The notes beneath the pieces are model-generated. The model saw only the letters and a program-made list of their open reading frames with translations. It was not told the DNA's origin and did not search any database. A DNA stretch of 11,382 nucleotides, from positions 1 through 11,382 of the forward strand of contig CAUVBP010000015.1 in assembly GCA_963550135.1 (NCBI GenBank), given 5' to 3'. Each line of letters begins with the position of its first letter. The stretch's first letter is position 1. The stretch comes from Saccharimonas sp963550135 (lineage in GTDB: Bacteria > Patescibacteriota > Saccharimonadia > Saccharimonadales > Saccharimonadaceae). A program made the translations under genes and the position numbers. Of this stretch, positions 1 through 6,636 are shown one piece after another.

Positions 1-205
1 TTATGCTTTCCGTACTTAATTCATTATATTGAGTTATTAATCTGCCATCAAATATTCTATATTTATTTAACGAAAAGTCAAAATTGTCTTTCGTGACGTT
101 TTCTTGAAGCTCTTTTATTTTGGAGTCCAAGATATTTTGCTCATATTTATAAGCTAGCTTACTTTTTGAAATAACATCGCGTACGTCAATCATCCTCTTA
201 AACAT
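1..205 (-). CDS. Partial hypothetical protein, 5' end only, runs off the left edge
   Basis: A minus-strand frame is open from a TAA at 251-253 to the left edge and gives at least 68 codons from ATG 205 (MFKRMIDVRDVISKSKLAYK at its start). The product is Lys/Glu/Asp/Asn-rich, without an obvious membrane segment, and residues 12-40 look helical. I do not recognise a family. Two starts are possible. ATG 205 has only a weak AGAG upstream. ATG 193 lies 10 nt after a perfect TATAAT (204-209), which would make a near-leaderless mRNA and would exclude ATG 205. The stretch is strikingly AT-rich, with 15 G/C in the first 60 bases, unlike the GC-balanced genes to its right; this could mark recent transfer or the edge of an accessory region. 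Coding status is inferred from the open frame and plausible composition only. Confidence 0.55.
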   Translation of the reverse strand, partial: MFKRMIDVRDVISKSKLAYKYEQNILDSKIKELQENVTKDNFDFSLNKYRIFDGRLITQYNELSTESI

Positions 206-232
206 TATAGCTCTTTTCAGGTAAATTGTATG
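204..232 (-). promoter_or_regulatory. Candidate promoter of the left-edge gene
   Basis: On the minus strand a perfect TATAAT occupies 209-204, with CATACA (3 of 6 to TTGACA) at 232-227 after a 17-bp spacer. The predicted transcription start is near 197, a few bases before ATG 193. If real, it gives the left-edge gene its own transcript separate from the Bat-like operon that ends at 276. Confidence 0.4.
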
Positions 233-275
233 TACGAGTGAGTGGGTGTTTTAATCTAGTATAGTTACAATCTTC

Positions 276-1067
276 TCACCAATTTCTCTTCGTATGATCC
301 GGCGTGGCATCTCTGTAATCTTCCAAGTGCTGGTTTCTTTCCTGGGATTTACGCTGTTCGTTGTAGGCGTCGATGAATCGCTTGTCCAATTCTTTGAGCT
401 TGCCGTCGGTGCTGCCCGCGTCAACTTTTTCTTTATCGCCAGGGTTGGTGACTGAAATGCCTTGGTCGCCGTTTCTGAGCTGTTTTATTTGCGCCAACTT
501 TTGCCGGATTCGCTGCTCAATAATTATTGCCGTCTTGCCGTCATCATTGTTCGCGTCGACTGTCCTGCTAGCAAATTGCACGCCGCAACTATCTTCGCCG
601 TCGTGCAGTACGGCGTTTGCTTCGTCATAGCGGATGATTGCCTGGTCGTAGCGTTTTTCGCTGGCAAGGGCGTCTGCTTGCGCTTCAATTGATAGCGCCA
701 AGTTGATGCGGACAGGGCATTCGCGCGTTTTTGGTACTTTTTGCAGGGCTTGGCGGAATTGTTTTTCTGCCGAGTCGTAGCGGGCTTGCTTATATAAAGC
801 ATTCCCGTCGTTAAAAAATACTTTATAAGATTCAAATAAATTCATGGCATAAATCGGCGATAAGCGGAAGGAAGCCTGGCTGTTGTCGCCGTTTTTATAG
901 GCGGCGTGTGCTGCTAGCGACAGCAGAGGAAAACTCGTCAATTTGATAGCAGCCAGTAGAATCACCGCGCAAGCAGGGAACGAATAGCGGAGCAGTTTCC
1001 GGCGTTTTTCTTGGCGGATTTTTTCAAAATCTAGTTTTTTCAGGTCAAATGGACGATTCTTACTCAC
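276..1067 (-). CDS. BatC-like membrane-anchored TPR protein
   Basis: This 263-residue protein probably acts as a scaffold for the two VWA proteins encoded just upstream. A basic N-terminal stretch (residues 11-28) precedes one hydrophobic segment at about 30-55. Two tetratricopeptide-like repeats follow, at about 83-116 (FFNDGNALYKQARYDSAEKQ) and 120-155 (LASEKRYDQAIIRYDEA). The C-terminal 60 residues are charged and low in hydrophobics. The start is GTG at 1067, preceded by a strong GGAGG about 9 nt away. It overlaps the batB-like stop by 8 bp, so translation is probably coupled. In Bat operons a TPR protein commonly follows the two VWA genes, which supports the assignment; TPR proteins are too divergent to name orthology. 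No terminator is visible after the TGA at 276. Confidence 0.8.
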   Translation of the reverse strand: MSKNRPFDLKKLDFEKIRQEKRRKLLRYSFPACAVILLAAIKLTSFPLLSLAAHAAYKNGDNSQASFRLSPIYAMNLFESYKVFFNDGNALYKQARYDSAEKQFRQALQKVPKTRECPVRINLALSIEAQADALASEKRYDQAIIRYDEANAVLHDGEDSCGVQFASRTVDANNDDGKTAIIIEQRIRQKLAQIKQLRNGDQGISVTNPGDKEKVDAGSTDGKLKELDKRFIDAYNEQRKSQERNQHLEDYRDATPDHTKRNW

Positions 1068-2061
1068 GATTTTCTCCCTCCGACGGCATTATATTCTGAA
1101 GTTTGCATAGAGGCAAATAGATGTTTCTGATTTCAAAGGCCAGCAGAATAGCAGCCGCAAATATCGCTATCCAATAGATATCGTTGTAGCCGTCAAACGA
1201 GCGGCTGCTATTGACAGCTTTGTCGACGGAGCCGTTCTTGACGACGGCGTTAATGGAATCTGGAGCTTGCCGGTGCGTGTACGGCAGGCCTGTTTGACTG
1301 GCGATATTTTTAAGGTTTGTCTCGTCGATTTTTGATACGGCATATTTCAAATCTGGCCCGCGCAAATAAAAACCGTCAAAGCCGTCGCTGTAACTTGGCG
1401 TTTTCATTTTTCCGCCGTCGATAGTGCCGTAGCCCATGATTGCGCCGCCGCCCAGCAGGGGCTTTAAGCTGGCGAATGACTTTGGCGGGGCGTCGCTGGT
1501 TTGTTCGCCGTCGCCCAGGTAAAATAGCAGCGAGGTGCGCTCGGGATTTTTATGCTTGGTGCGAGTAATTTCCGAGGCGATAGTGTCAATCGGTGTATCA
1601 ATTGAGCTGCCTATGGCGTAGCTTTCGCTGATGATATTTACTGTGTCAACTGCCGATTCAAACATTCTGACGTCCGTTGATAACGGTGAATTGACGAAAG
1701 TTTTATTATTGAAAGTTATTAGGCTAAATCGCGCGCCGACCAGCTTTTTGGCAATTTCTTTGGCGTCGCGGCGCATGCCGTTGATTCGCGGCTGACCGTT
1801 GTCATAATCCTCGGCAGCAGAACTCATCGTTGTGTCCATGACAACATAAACATCGACTAGCGGCGCGCCCCATTCCTTCACTTCGCCAGGAACAGCTGGG
1901 CGAAAACAAGCGGTAATGATAAGCAAGACAATACAGAACCGCCGCAGCCACGCTCGCCGGTTAGATATTGGTTTGGAGAAAATCCTCCATCCGGTAAAAA
2001 TTGCAGCAACTACCAGAATTATCAGCAGCAGATACCACGGCAAAATCGGTTGCATTATCAT
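1060..2061 (-). CDS. BatB-like membrane protein with von Willebrand A domain
   Basis: A 333-residue integral membrane protein with the Bat architecture: transmembrane segments at about 9-27 and 41-55, a VWA domain at about 70-240, and a C-terminal segment at about 295-312. The metal-ion-dependent adhesion site (MIDAS) reads DTTMS at 76-80, a DxTxS variant of the usual DxSxS; GDGE at 183-186 is a likely third metal-site loop. VWA proteins of this type are clients or partners of MoxR ATPases at the membrane. An upstream in-frame TTG (2076) would add five residues. I prefer ATG 2061 because GGAGG (2070-2074) sits 8 nt before it and because it makes an ATGA overlap with the preceding gene's stop, the classic coupling arrangement. 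Confidence 0.87.
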   Translation of the reverse strand: MIMQPILPWYLLLIILVVAAIFTGWRIFSKPISNRRAWLRRFCIVLLIITACFRPAVPGEVKEWGAPLVDVYVVMDTTMSSAAEDYDNGQPRINGMRRDAKEIAKKLVGARFSLITFNNKTFVNSPLSTDVRMFESAVDTVNIISESYAIGSSIDTPIDTIASEITRTKHKNPERTSLLFYLGDGEQTSDAPPKSFASLKPLLGGGAIMGYGTIDGGKMKTPSYSDGFDGFYLRGPDLKYAVSKIDETNLKNIASQTGLPYTHRQAPDSINAVVKNGSVDKAVNSSRSFDGYNDIYWIAIFAAAILLAFEIRNIYLPLCKLQNIMPSEGENRE

Positions 2062-3068
2062 ATGCGAAGCCTCCAATCGATAATAATAAGGGAAATTATG
2101 ATAATAAGCATGCCGTATAGCAACAATTGCGGCTGATCGGTGCGAGTAACGCGCGGCGTACCTTTGAAGCGGGAGGCGTCTTGGGTGGCGATTTTTTGGA
2201 CAATGTTTGAAATTGTGTTTTTGTCGCGCAGTGCATAATAATCGCCGCTGGTCGCCAGCATGGTTCGCTTCAATTCTGCCGCTTCGGCCTCGCGATTTTT
2301 ATTACTATTCGGGTAAATAGCGTATACGCGGATGTCTTTTTGTTTGGCTAATTCTGCTGCCTCGGGCAGGGAGATTATTGGGGTGCCAGCCAATTGGTTG
2401 TCGGTTCCTAAAATGATGCTCCGGGAGCGTTTGCTGTCCAACTTGTCGAAGCGGCCGATGCAACTTGCTAGCCCGTCGCCGATCAGCGATGAGCCTTGTC
2501 CGTTCGAGACTGCTGTGCCAGACAGGATGTCAAAATATTCTAATGTTCCAGGCGGCGTCAGCGCTTTTTCGATTAGCGCTAATTTACTATCGATGAGACT
2601 GGCGTCGTCTGTCAAAGGAAATATCACTGCCGGCGAGCGGTCAAACAGCACCAAACCTAGTCGTTCGCCGTCAAATTTTCGCGCCAATGTGCGGTAAGTT
2701 TTAATAATCTCCACATCATATTCATACATCGACCGCGATACATCAAGGCACAGCACGATGTCGCGATTTTTCACCTCGGGAGAAATGACGGCTACCGACG
2801 ACGGGCGGCCAGTGAGAATAATCATCATAACCAGCAGGAGCGCGTGCAGTCCCAGCACAACCGCCAGTAGCTTTTTATACCGCTTGACCTGCTGAATATA
2901 GAGCGGGAAAGCACGCAGCCGCGATGTATTAGCGATAGGGAGTTTTTGTCTAGGCGCGTCATGGCGTTTCGATCGGCTGTATCGGCGGAGTATAATCGGC
3001 GCGGCAAACCACAACAGGGCGATAATTATAATTAACGCCAGCGACAATTGCCAAAAAACTAATTCCAT
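2058..3068 (-). CDS. BatA-like membrane protein with von Willebrand A domain
   Basis: A 336-residue protein with hydrophobic segments at about 4-27, 66-87 and 313-331, and a VWA domain between the second and third. The MIDAS is canonical: D109-V-S111-R-S113 in LCLDVSRSMYEY, followed by the strand GERLGLVLFDRS (134-145) and a TDNQ loop at 222-225 that can supply the last metal ligand. Bat VWA proteins are thought to assemble with the MoxR ATPase and other Bat proteins at the membrane. The ATG at 3068 overlaps the upstream gene by 10 bp and the stop overlaps the batB-like start as ATGA, so all three are probably translationally coupled. The ribosome site before this ATG is weak, consistent with reinitiation. 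Family assignment is firm; the specific Bat name rests on order and topology. Confidence 0.88.
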   Translation of the reverse strand: MELVFWQLSLALIIIIALLWFAAPIILRRYSRSKRHDAPRQKLPIANTSRLRAFPLYIQQVKRYKKLLAVVLGLHALLLVMMIILTGRPSSVAVISPEVKNRDIVLCLDVSRSMYEYDVEIIKTYRTLARKFDGERLGLVLFDRSPAVIFPLTDDASLIDSKLALIEKALTPPGTLEYFDILSGTAVSNGQGSSLIGDGLASCIGRFDKLDSKRSRSIILGTDNQLAGTPIISLPEAAELAKQKDIRVYAIYPNSNKNREAEAAELKRTMLATSGDYYALRDKNTISNIVQKIATQDASRFKGTPRVTRTDQPQLLLYGMLIIIISLIIIDWRLRI

Positions 3069-3538
3069 GCCGCTACCGTCTTTCTGGCTAACGCCGCTGC
3101 CTCGGCAACGCTGCCTTGCTCGACCGCAGTAAATTCAGGAATATAGAGTTGTTTGATGGCAGCCGCCAATGTTTTATAACGAGTCTTTTCTAAATCTCGC
3201 AGCGTCAACGTGTCAACGCGGTGGCCGTTTATCTCGACGACGAACATGCGAAGAATATGGCTTAATTTCTGGTGGGCTTTACGCGAGGATATCTCTCCGG
3301 CGGTGTAATTTCGTTCAATTTCATCAATTAGCCGTTGGTATTTCTGTTTCAAATCAGTCAAATCTGGCGGCGTGTATGGTTTTGGTTTGAGCGTAGCCAG
3401 GCTGCGGTAGGAGCGGCGGCGAGTCGAGTAAAACACAAATCCGTACCATAAAATAATCGCGCCTAAAAGCAAGCAGCCGATAACCAGCCACAGCGGGTCA
3501 TAATCTACCCATTCGCGAAGCTCAGTGCCAGCGCGCAT
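3059..3538 (-). CDS. Small single-pass membrane protein, DUF4381-like by position
   Basis: A 159-residue protein with one clear transmembrane segment at about 16-37 (LWLVIGCLLLGAIILWYGFV), then a basic stretch, a Pro-rich linker (KPKPYTPPDL) and a helical charged domain at 60-155. In MoxR operons a small protein with this layout usually lies between the DUF58 and VWA genes and is often classed as DUF4381; position and architecture agree here, but the sequence match is loose, so I call it DUF4381-like only. The segment GEISSRKAHQKLSHILRMFV (81-100) resembles the family's conserved helix. ATG 3538 is preceded by GAAAGG about 7 nt away. It overlaps the DUF58 stop by 17 bp and the next gene by 10 bp. 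Its likely role is a membrane adaptor in the MoxR-VWA complex, which is inferred. Confidence 0.7.
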   Translation of the reverse strand: MRAGTELREWVDYDPLWLVIGCLLLGAIILWYGFVFYSTRRRSYRSLATLKPKPYTPPDLTDLKQKYQRLIDEIERNYTAGEISSRKAHQKLSHILRMFVVEINGHRVDTLTLRDLEKTRYKTLAAAIKQLYIPEFTAVEQGSVAEAAALARKTVAAWN

Positions 3539-4403
3539 GCTTTTGCCTTTCTAACAGTGAAAAGAAACTGCCGACGACGTCCTCTTCTCCGGAGATTCGC
3601 TCGCTGATGACGCCCAAACGCTCCAGGGCAGTGGAATATTCGCGGTAGTACGATTGCTGCTCGCGGTCGAAATCAGCCTGCAATTTCGTTTGTTTGCGAA
3701 TAAAATAAGGCAACTCAGCCAGATCGTCAATATCATAAAAACTGCGGCCTCCGTCAAGTCCTGAAGCGTCATTGACAGTTATCCATAGCATCTCGTGCTG
3801 GGCGCGCAACCGCCGGATAATATGCTGGTGCTCGCTGGTCAGTTCATCGTCGTTGGCGACCACCACCAGCATCATCTTGCGCCGCAAGTTGCGTGCAATA
3901 TATTCAAGCTGATTCACGATATTGCTCGGCGCTGCTGCTAGCTGAGTACTCTTTTCAATGTGCCGCAGTAGCTGCTCGATATGCCGGTCGTCGCTTTTGA
4001 AGGGAATATAGGTGTTATTTTTGGCGTCGCCGGATACCAGTCCGATCAAATCGCCGTGCCGTAATACGATGTAGCCTAAGACCCCGGCAGCCATGATACT
4101 GATGTCGCGCTTACTGCTGCCGCTTTTACTGGTCGCTGCCATGTGGCGGCCAGTGTCGACTACTAGTAAAATATTATGTTTGCGGATTGCTTGGTAACGC
4201 CGGATTCGAATACCGCTGCTGCGAGCAGTCGCTTTCCAGTCGATATCTTTTACATCGTCGCCAGGAATGTATTCGCGCAAATCGTCAAAATCGAGACTGC
4301 GCCCCTTAAATACCGAGCCGTATTGACCGTCCAGCAAACTCCGCACCTTTTCGTGGGCGTAGAGATCCATCTTGGCTTTGACTTTGACGAAGAGACTTGA
4401 CAT
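3522..4403 (-). CDS. DUF58 domain protein (VWA-like), MoxR partner
   Basis: A 293-residue cytosolic protein with the DUF58 signature at residues 34-71: GRSLDFDDLREYIPGDDVKD followed by IDWKATARSSGIRIRRYQ. A Rossmann-like VWA region follows, but its metal motif reads DTGRHM (83-88) instead of DxSxSM, so the serine ligands are missing. DUF58 genes are regular companions of moxR, and this one follows moxR with only 1 bp between stop and start. The frame is open for 42 more codons upstream to 4529, but that extension lies inside moxR, lacks DUF58 similarity and has no ribosome site, so I take ATG 4403. No membrane segment is visible in the chosen protein, which suggests a cytoplasmic bridge between MoxR and the membrane VWA proteins (inference). 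Confidence 0.88.
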   Translation of the reverse strand: MSSLFVKVKAKMDLYAHEKVRSLLDGQYGSVFKGRSLDFDDLREYIPGDDVKDIDWKATARSSGIRIRRYQAIRKHNILLVVDTGRHMAATSKSGSSKRDISIMAAGVLGYIVLRHGDLIGLVSGDAKNNTYIPFKSDDRHIEQLLRHIEKSTQLAAAPSNIVNQLEYIARNLRRKMMLVVVANDDELTSEHQHIIRRLRAQHEMLWITVNDASGLDGGRSFYDIDDLAELPYFIRKQTKLQADFDREQQSYYREYSTALERLGVISERISGEEDVVGSFFSLLERQKHARWH

Positions 4404-4404
4404 A

Positions 4405-5604
4405 TTACGGCACAGGAACAGCGTTAAATATCGAATCAATGATAACTTCCGGATGAACTTGGTCGGCGATGGCTTCAAAGTTGAGGATAATGCGGTGGCG
4501 CAATACGCTGTGGCGTAATTGCTTAACATCTTCTGGAATAACGTAATTTCGGCCGTTAATCAGCGCTAGAGCTTTGGCAACTTGCTGGAAAGCGATGCTG
4601 GCGCGCGGGCTGGCGCCGTATTGGACGTAGCGTGCCGTTTCGCTTGGTATGATTGAGGCTGGATTGCGCGTTGCTGAGACAATTTTCACAATATAATTCT
4701 TAACGGCGTCGTCAATGTATACTTTTTGCGCCAAGTTTTGCAGCGTCTCGACTGCCGCCAGCTCAATATTTGGCGTGTTGCTATTATTCGGCGCCTCGCT
4801 TAACTTGCCCGATTCTATGCGTTTCAAGATCTCTAATTCCTCGTCCGGAGCAGGGTAGGACAAAACTTCTTTCAATAGGAAGCGATCTAACTGCGCCTCT
4901 GGCAGCTCGTAAGTTCCTTCCTGCTCAATCGGGTTCTGAGTGGCTAGCACGATGAAAGGTTTTGGCAAATCATAGCGTTGTCCGCCGATGCTGGTCTGCT
5001 TTTCCTGCATCGCTTCCAGCATGGCGCTTTGGGTTTTGGCGCTGGAGCGGTTGATTTCGTCCAGTAGTACGAAATTGGCGTGCACTGGACCCAGTTCGGT
5101 GCGGAACTCACCTTTGTTATAATCGTAAATCTGCGTACCGATGATGTCGCTTGGTAGCAAGTCTGGCGTGCATTGAATACGTTTGAACGAACCTTGCACG
5201 CTGGCGGCTAGCGTCTGCACGGCTGTCGTCTTGGCGAGTCCTGGTACGCTTTCCAGTAGAATATGCCCGCTAGTCATCAAGCTTACTATCAAAGCCGTCC
5301 GCAAGTTTTCTTGTCCGACCACCCGCGACGAAAAGGCGTCGAAAACAGTCTGGATATTTTGGTTAGCTGCGGCTAGCTCGTCGTCGCTAATCGGCGCGGC
5401 GGCAGGTTGAAATTGCGTCATTGGCTGTGCGGCAGACTGGGTTTGTGCTGCCGGCGTGGTTGCAGACTGGGGTTGTGCTGCCGGCTCGGTTGCCGGTTGA
5501 GATTGCTCTTCTGGCATAGCTGCGGACGCACCATTGTCTGCCGGATAATCCGACTGAGCTGGCGCTGGTTCTTGGTCTGTTGATATAAACGGATTTGGAT
5601 TCAT
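4405..5604 (-). CDS. moxR: MoxR-family AAA+ ATPase with a Pro/Gln/Ala-rich N-terminal extension
   Basis: The ATPase core is canonical: Walker A ESVPGLAKT at 118-126, Walker B VLLDEI at 179-184 (D182, E183), sensor 1 in ATQNPIEQEG around N224, arginine finger in LDRF (R241), and the lid domain with GASPRAS (sensor 2 R334). MoxR ATPases act as chaperones that remodel or activate VWA-domain proteins, and four of the downstream genes are typical partners. At 399 residues it is longer than the usual 310-340 because of an acidic, Pro/Gln/Ala-rich head of about 75 residues. Residues 31-70 form four 10-residue repeats. The head is probably disordered, serving as a tether or docking arm (inference). 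ATG 5604 has AAAGGA about 10 nt upstream, within the 15-bp gap after the preceding stop. It is probably co-transcribed with all the genes from 6273 to 276. Confidence 0.93.
   Translation of the reverse strand: MNPNPFISTDQEPAPAQSDYPADNGASAAMPEEQSQPATEPAAQPQSATTPAAQTQSAAQPMTQFQPAAAPISDDELAAANQNIQTVFDAFSSRVVGQENLRTALIVSLMTSGHILLESVPGLAKTTAVQTLAASVQGSFKRIQCTPDLLPSDIIGTQIYDYNKGEFRTELGPVHANFVLLDEINRSSAKTQSAMLEAMQEKQTSIGGQRYDLPKPFIVLATQNPIEQEGTYELPEAQLDRFLLKEVLSYPAPDEELEILKRIESGKLSEAPNNSNTPNIELAAVETLQNLAQKVYIDDAVKNYIVKIVSATRNPASIIPSETARYVQYGASPRASIAFQQVAKALALINGRNYVIPEDVKQLRHSVLRHRIILNFEAIADQVHPEVIIDSIFNAVPVP
5395..5514 (-). repeat. Four tandem 30-bp repeats inside moxR (10-residue units)
   Basis: The coding sequence for MoxR residues 31-70 is built from four imperfect 30-bp units. 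They encode PEEQSQPATE, PAAQPQSATT, PAAQTQSAAQ and PMTQFQPAAA, with the pattern P-x-x-Q-x-Q-(S/P)-A. At the DNA level the units near 5432 and 5462 share gcagactgg exactly 30 bp apart. The period is a whole number of codons, so copy-number change would keep the frame. Confidence 0.75.
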
Positions 5605-5619
5605 AATAATTATTCCTTT

Positions 5620-6273
5620 CTATGTCCAATATTGCGAAATATTCGTTACTAACAAGCGGCACTCTTCCGGAGTGTAACTATCCTTTTGTTCAAAATAATG
5701 CTCCGCCGGAAACATATGAGTCATGACGTCCAGGGCGACGTCTTTGTCGGTTTGTAGGTGAAAATAATCTGCCGCTGTACTATCGACGTTGCCGCCCAGT
5801 CCATATAAGGCTCTGTAGCGCACACTCTTCAAGTATTCCAAAGCCATCGCAATCTCTATCCGGTCTTCGACGATGTCGCCAGTCAGTAGTAGTACTCTTC
5901 CGTTGAGTCCGTCCTTAGAAAATGTCCCGTATTGGTCGAGGATGCGATTCAGCTCAGAAAAAGCCTGGCGTTTCATGTCTTCCAGTATCGAGCGGGATTC
6001 TAACTCAATGCCGTCGCGCTGCGGTTTTTCCAGATCAGGATTCCACGTAAACATACCCGCCGGATCAATCAGCCCGACCACCCGCGGATCACCAGGGATA
6101 ATGATTCGCTTGCTAAGCAAAGGAAACACCCAAGCGTTAATCTCGCTCGCCAAACCAATGCAAGCTGTCAGCGCATCTTCTTTCAGCGCGATAACGACCG
6201 CTTCCTGACCCTTCAAATCGCTCACGCGCCCCGCCAAAGTCCGCCCCAGCTCAATCCTATTAATATAGTACAT
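5620..6273 (-). CDS. Degenerate phosphoribosyltransferase-like protein (probable pseudoenzyme)
   Basis: The 217-residue product follows the layout of type I PRTase-domain proteins. It has an N-terminal NRIELGRTLAGRVSDLKGQE like the family's DR-x-x-AG-x-x-LA helix, a strand-loop AVVIALKEDALT, a long helix with RQAFSELNR (102-110) and the core strand GRVLLLTGDIVEDRI (125-139). At the end is a segment like the family's C-terminal F-x-x-x-x-x-FY-x-x-F block. Key binding loops are lost: the PRPP motif (normally DDGIATGAT) reads TGDIVEDRI, and the pyrophosphate loop (normally PRGG) reads KEDA. It is therefore likely non-catalytic, perhaps a ligand sensor or partner of the MoxR complex. ATG 6273 is chosen over the in-frame TTG 6312 because family similarity starts there and a -10 box lies 10 nt before it. 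The moxR start follows after 15 bp. Other Rossmann-like folds remain possible. Confidence 0.6.
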   Translation of the reverse strand: MYYINRIELGRTLAGRVSDLKGQEAVVIALKEDALTACIGLASEINAWVFPLLSKRIIIPGDPRVVGLIDPAGMFTWNPDLEKPQRDGIELESRSILEDMKRQAFSELNRILDQYGTFSKDGLNGRVLLLTGDIVEDRIEIAMALEYLKSVRYRALYGLGGNVDSTAADYFHLQTDKDVALDVMTHMFPAEHYFEQKDSYTPEECRLLVTNISQYWT

Positions 6274-6377
6274 GCTGGTTATGATTATGCCTGAAAGCGC
6301 GGGAGAATGCAATTGCGGCGGATACTCGTCTGTCTCAGACTACAGCAAGCTAGACTATATCCATCGAGTGTATGATT
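6274..6377. other. 104-bp intergenic gap between the DUF4342 gene and the PRTase-like gene
   Basis: No convincing coding sequence is present. Besides the candidate promoter near ATG 6273, the gap holds one short dyad at 6328-6340 (GTCTG-tct-CAGAC) without a following T-run on either strand, so it is not a standard intrinsic terminator. Read-through from the SPFH/DUF4342 pair into the MoxR operon remains possible. Confidence 0.5.
6284..6312 (-). promoter_or_regulatory. Candidate promoter of the PRTase-like/MoxR operon
   Basis: On the minus strand TTGCAT (6312-6307) and CATAAT (6289-6284) are separated by 17 bp, and ATG 6273 follows CATAAT after 10 nt. No Shine-Dalgarno precedes that ATG, so the predicted mRNA begins about 4 nt before the start codon. 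Matches to consensus are 3/6 at -35 and 5/6 at -10, so this is suggestive only. Confidence 0.4.
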
Positions 6378-6626
6378 TTAGTCTCGCCGCTCTACCGCGA
6401 TTGTGCACTGCGCCATCAACGCCACCGCCGCGCCGAGTGCTGCCAGGGTTGGTAGTAGCAAGGCGCCAACCACGCCGGCAGTGACTGGGAATTCCATGAT
6501 GCTTTCGCCTTTTTCGTTCTTGATGATAACGCGGCGGACATTGCCTTCTTTGATAAGCTGCTTGACTTTCTCGACAACTTGATCGCTGTTAACACTAAAT
6601 TCTTCGGTGCGGTTTTGTTCGCTCAT
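6378..6626 (-). CDS. DUF4342 domain protein
   Basis: The 82-residue product matches the DUF4342 pattern throughout: EEFSVNSDQVVEKVKQLIKE (8-27), then GNVRRVIIKNEKGESIMEFP (28-47), a hydrophobic helix of about 25 residues (VTAGVVGALLLPTLAALGAA, 48-67 and onwards) and a closing strand CTIAVERRD. The N-terminal part resembles a helix-hairpin ubiquitin-associated-like module seen in this family; the hydrophobic tail may be a membrane anchor. The molecular function of DUF4342 is not established. Start ATG 6626 has a strong AAGGAG 6 nt upstream. Only 10 bp separate it from the SPFH stop, so the two genes form a pair, which suggests that this protein works with the slipin-like protein at the membrane (inference). 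Confidence 0.82.
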   Translation of the reverse strand: MSEQNRTEEFSVNSDQVVEKVKQLIKEGNVRRVIIKNEKGESIMEFPVTAGVVGALLLPTLAALGAAVALMAQCTIAVERRD

Positions 6627-6636
6627 GGTTTACTCC

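Noticed and set aside
4404..4529. Upstream extension of the DUF58 frame (42 codons)
   Set aside because: It lies inside moxR in another frame, lacks a ribosome site, and DUF58 similarity begins only after ATG 4403.
6274..6312. TTG 6312 as the start of the PRTase-like gene
   Set aside because: PRTase-like similarity begins at ATG 6273, the extension has no ribosome site, and a -10 box lies within it.
6328..6340. Dyad GTCTG-tct-CAGAC as a transcription terminator
   Set aside because: The stem is only 5 bp and no T-run follows on either strand.
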